Assembly: GCA_002491225.1 (NCBI GenBank)
Contig: DKVN01000139.1
Span: forward strand, 2,708 to 18,282
DNA from: Faecalibacterium sp. UBA7177
GTDB taxonomy: Bacteria > Bacillota > Clostridia > Oscillospirales > Ruminococcaceae
Direction of reading: 5' to 3'
Length of the DNA stretch: 15,575 bases
In this document: positions 13,356 to 15,575 of the stretch, in pieces
Numbering within the stretch: position 1 is the stretch's first letter
Layout of the letters: every line of letters starts with the position of its first letter
Made by a program: the position numbers and the translations under genes
Notes under the pieces: model-generated
Databases searched by the model: none
What the model was told of the DNA's origin: nothing
The model's input: only the letters and a program-made list of their open reading frames with translations

Positions 13356-14105
13356 ATGGCGGAATACAAAACCGGGGCGGCTGACGAAACCGTCACGCAG
13401 GCCGGGCGGATCCTGGTGGTGGACGACGACCCGGCGATCCGGCAGGCGGTGCGGCTGCATCTGGAGCGGGAGGGCTTTCGCACCGTCTGTGCGGCGGACG
13501 GGCGCGAGGCGCTGGACGCGCTGGCCGCCGGGGACATCCAGCTGGTGCTGATGGATGTGATGATGCCCCGGATGGACGGCTTTTCGGCCATCCTGCGCAT
13601 CCGGGAGAGCCGCAACCTGCCCATCATCGTGATGAGCGCCAAAAGCGAGGACAGCGACAAGGTGCTGGGGCTCTCGATCGGGGCGGACGACTACATCACC
13701 AAGCCGTTCAGCTCGGGCGAGCTGGCGGCGCGGGTCAAAAGCCAGCTGCGCCGCTACCTGACCCTCGGGGACGTGCACCGCAGCGGCAGATCGGGCGAGG
13801 TGGCCCGCAACGGGCGGCTCGAGTACGACTTTGCGGCCCACGCCCTCGCCGTGGACGGCGAGCCGGTGCGGCTGACCCCCACCGAGACCCGCATTTTTGA
13901 GCTGCTGATGCGCAACCCCGGCCGGGTGTTCTCGGCCGAGGAGATCTACGCGCGGGCCTGGGAGGAACCGGCCGCCTACGCGCCCGAAAACACCGTGATG
14001 GTGCATATCCGGCGGATTCGGGAGAAGATCGAACTCAACCCGCAAAAACCAGAATACATAAAGGTGGTATGGGGCCTTGGATACAAATTGGAACAACACG
14101 GATAA
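13356..14105 (+). CDS. OmpR/PhoB-family response regulator
   Basis: This 249-residue transcription factor has a receiver domain (about 17-132). Its acidic pocket is Asp23/Asp24 (VVDDDP), its phosphoacceptor Asp67 (VLMDVMMPRMDG), its switch Ser94 (VMSAK) and its conserved Lys116 (ITKPFSS). A winged-helix DNA-binding domain follows (about 150-247), with LTPTETRIFELL (173-184), the recognition-helix region NTVMVHIRRIREKIE (212-226) and the terminal VVWGLGYKLE (237-246). All residues needed for phosphorelay are present. A 16-residue leader precedes the receiver. AAAGGAGG lies 7 nt before the ATG. It overlaps the sensor kinase gene by 29 nt and is divergent from the glycan cluster, which makes that cluster and its own promoter the first candidate targets. 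Confidence 0.96.
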   Translation: MAEYKTGAADETVTQAGRILVVDDDPAIRQAVRLHLEREGFRTVCAADGREALDALAAGDIQLVLMDVMMPRMDGFSAILRIRESRNLPIIVMSAKSEDSDKVLGLSIGADDYITKPFSSGELAARVKSQLRRYLTLGDVHRSGRSGEVARNGRLEYDFAAHALAVDGEPVRLTPTETRIFELLMRNPGRVFSAEEIYARAWEEPAAYAPENTVMVHIRRIREKIELNPQKPEYIKVVWGLGYKLEQHG

Positions 14106-15575
14106 CACACAGGCCGCGCAGAGCGGCGCGGTGAGCGCCCCGGCTGCCGGGGCGCAGGGTGCTGCGGCTGAGCCGCAGGCGCAGGGCGGGCGCAAAAAGG
14201 GCGAAAAGACCATCGACCCCGCCCGCAAAAACCGGGCCTGCCTGCGGCGGATGCTTTACCGGTGGGCCGCCTGGGTGCTGCTGGGCGCCGCCCTCTGGCT
14301 GGGGGCCGACCATGTCGAGATGGTCAAGGCGCTGACGCAGGACCCCTACGGGGTGCTGAGCGGGCGGATTTCCTCGGTGCCCGGCTATTGGGAGACGATC
14401 GCGGAGTTTGGCGAGCGGACCCTGAGCGAATACCAATATACCGCCCGGCTGTGGCAGGTGCAGGGCATTTTGCTGGTGGGGGCGCTGGCGCTTTCGCTGC
14501 TGCTGTTTTTGTACACCGCCATCCGCGCAAAGGACGTGCGGGCGGGCAAGGCGCTGGTGGCCGGGGCGCTGGGCAGGGTCTGGCTCGAGATCAAGATTCT
14601 GGCGGCGGTGGGGCTGGCAGCGGGCGTCTGGCAGGTCTTCCGGTACCCAAGCGGCGTGCTGCCCGAGGCCTGGCTGGTGCCGCTCTATCTGGGCATCTAC
14701 CTGCTCTGGGCCGATTTGTGCGGTAATGGCATGCGGCTTTACGAGTGCAGCCTCTGCGCATCCCTTGGCCGCGGCGCGCGGGGCTGGGCCAGGAAGCAGC
14801 CCTGGCAGCGCAGGGTGCTGGGCGGCTTTGGGGCCGGGATGCTTGCGGCGGTCTGCCTCGCCTTTACCGCGGGGCTGCTGATTTCTTTCTGCGCCGGGCC
14901 GGATGCTGTGCAGGCCGCCACGAGCATGGTGCTCTGTCTGCTGGCCGCGGCGGGGTGCCTCTTTGCGGCGTTTTGGGTGCTGCGGCGGCTGGTGGCCGAG
15001 TGGGCGCTGGTGGCCGGCAAGCTGGCCGACCTGCGGGCTGGGCGGCCCAGCGCCCCGCTGGCCCTGCCGGAGGGCTCGCTGCTTGCGGGCCCGGCGGAGG
15101 ACCTCAACTCGATCGAAGAAGGGGTGGCCCGGGCGGTGGAGCAGCGCAGCCGGGCTGACCGGATGAAGGTGGAGCTCATCACCAACGTCTCGCACGACAT
15201 CAAGACCCCCCTGACCAGCATCCTCAGCTATGCCGACCTGCTCTGTGCCGAGCCCGGCCTGCCCAAGGCGGCGGCGGGGTACGCCCGCATTTTGCAGCAA
15301 AAGGCCACCCAGCTGCGCGGGATGGTGCAGGATGTGTTTGAGCTGAGCAAGGCGGCCAGCGGCGAGCTGCCGGTGGAGCTGGCCCCGCTGGACCTGGCCA
15401 AGCTGATCCGGCAGACGATGGCAGACATGGAGGAGCGGCTGGACGCCGCGCCGGTGGCCTTTCGCACCCGGCTGGCCCCCGAGGCCTGGGTGCTGGGGGA
15501 CGGCGAGCGGCTGTACCGGGTGTTCCAGAACCTCATCGACAACGCCCTGCGCTACGCCCTGGAGGGCAGCCGGGT
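14077..15575 (+). CDS. Sensor histidine kinase with six predicted membrane helices (cut by window edge)
   Basis: This is the cognate kinase of the response regulator just upstream. The first 499 residues are visible. The basic, Ala/Gln/Gly-rich N-terminus (1-58) precedes about six hydrophobic helices (near 62-79, 128-150, 174-188, 199-215, 247-270 and 281-303). The dimerisation domain carries the H-box NVSHDIKTPLTS with phosphoacceptor His373, and the ATPase N-box NLIDNALRYA starts near residue 485 before the edge. The best start is TTG at 14077, with AAAGGTGG about 9 nt upstream. The first in-frame ATG (14251) would remove the basic leader and has no comparable ribosome binding site. The sensing part is mostly membrane-embedded with short external loops, so the signal may be within or near the membrane; that is inference. 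Confidence 0.9.
   Translation, partial: MDTNWNNTDNTQAAQSGAVSAPAAGAQGAAAEPQAQGGRKKGEKTIDPARKNRACLRRMLYRWAAWVLLGAALWLGADHVEMVKALTQDPYGVLSGRISSVPGYWETIAEFGERTLSEYQYTARLWQVQGILLVGALALSLLLFLYTAIRAKDVRAGKALVAGALGRVWLEIKILAAVGLAAGVWQVFRYPSGVLPEAWLVPLYLGIYLLWADLCGNGMRLYECSLCASLGRGARGWARKQPWQRRVLGGFGAGMLAAVCLAFTAGLLISFCAGPDAVQAATSMVLCLLAAAGCLFAAFWVLRRLVAEWALVAGKLADLRAGRPSAPLALPEGSLLAGPAEDLNSIEEGVARAVEQRSRADRMKVELITNVSHDIKTPLTSILSYADLLCAEPGLPKAAAGYARILQQKATQLRGMVQDVFELSKAASGELPVELAPLDLAKLIRQTMADMEERLDAAPVAFRTRLAPEAWVLGDGERLYRVFQNLIDNALRYALEGSR

Noticed and set aside
13098..15300. Minus-strand open frames opposite the two-component genes
   Set aside because: They are antisense to a response regulator and kinase with complete motifs and show no domain or start signal.

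Overview
This window comes from a high-GC bacterium. The gene set points to an anaerobic Clostridia lineage of the Oscillospiraceae/Ruminococcaceae type; that placement is inferred, not proven. The main clue is IspH fused to four S1 RNA-binding domains, downstream of cmk and plsC and a YhiN/HI0933-type flavoprotein, an order familiar from Clostridia. Strong AGGAGG-type ribosome binding sites, frequent 4-16 nt gene overlaps and GTG/TTG starts fit. There are no rRNA, tRNA, CRISPR, phage or transposase genes.

Layout. (1) 1-1127, minus strand: the start of deoC (cut by the window edge), a 51-residue membrane peptide translationally coupled to it, and a GtrA-type membrane protein. (2) 1128-1524: no convincing gene. 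It holds the gtrA leader and promoter, a terminator, and a 188-bp nested palindromic element with two back-to-back mini-hairpins. (3) 1525-6243, minus strand: a housekeeping block read in the order flavoprotein, cmk, plsC, ispH-S1 (nucleotide, phospholipid and isoprenoid metabolism plus an RNA-binding tail). (4) 6340-13056, minus strand: a cell-surface glycan cluster read in the order NAD-dependent epimerase, TIM-barrel sugar isomerase, family-2 glycosyltransferase, FAD oxidoreductase, GtrB-like glycosyltransferase with two C-terminal membrane helices, and a polytopic GT-C-like membrane protein. (5) 13356 to the end, plus strand: an OmpR-type response regulator and its sensor kinase (cut by the window edge), divergent from the glycan cluster.

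How they may work together. The epimerase and TIM-barrel enzyme look like sugar-modifying steps and the two GT2 proteins like transferases. The GtrB-like protein and GT-C protein, with GtrA 5 kb away, recall the three-part Gtr systems (lipid-linked sugar synthesis, flipping, transfer outside). The FAD enzyme may oxidise a sugar or lipid-linked intermediate. The divergent two-component pair could control the cluster through an 11-bp-period direct repeat in the shared intergenic region. These links are inference.

Most worth a second look: the palindromic element at 1312-1499; the glycan cluster, with a GtrB-like protein lacking a canonical DXD motif and an FAD enzyme carrying a four-cysteine cluster; a sharp GC trough inside ispH; and two sites where a terminator runs directly into the next promoter.
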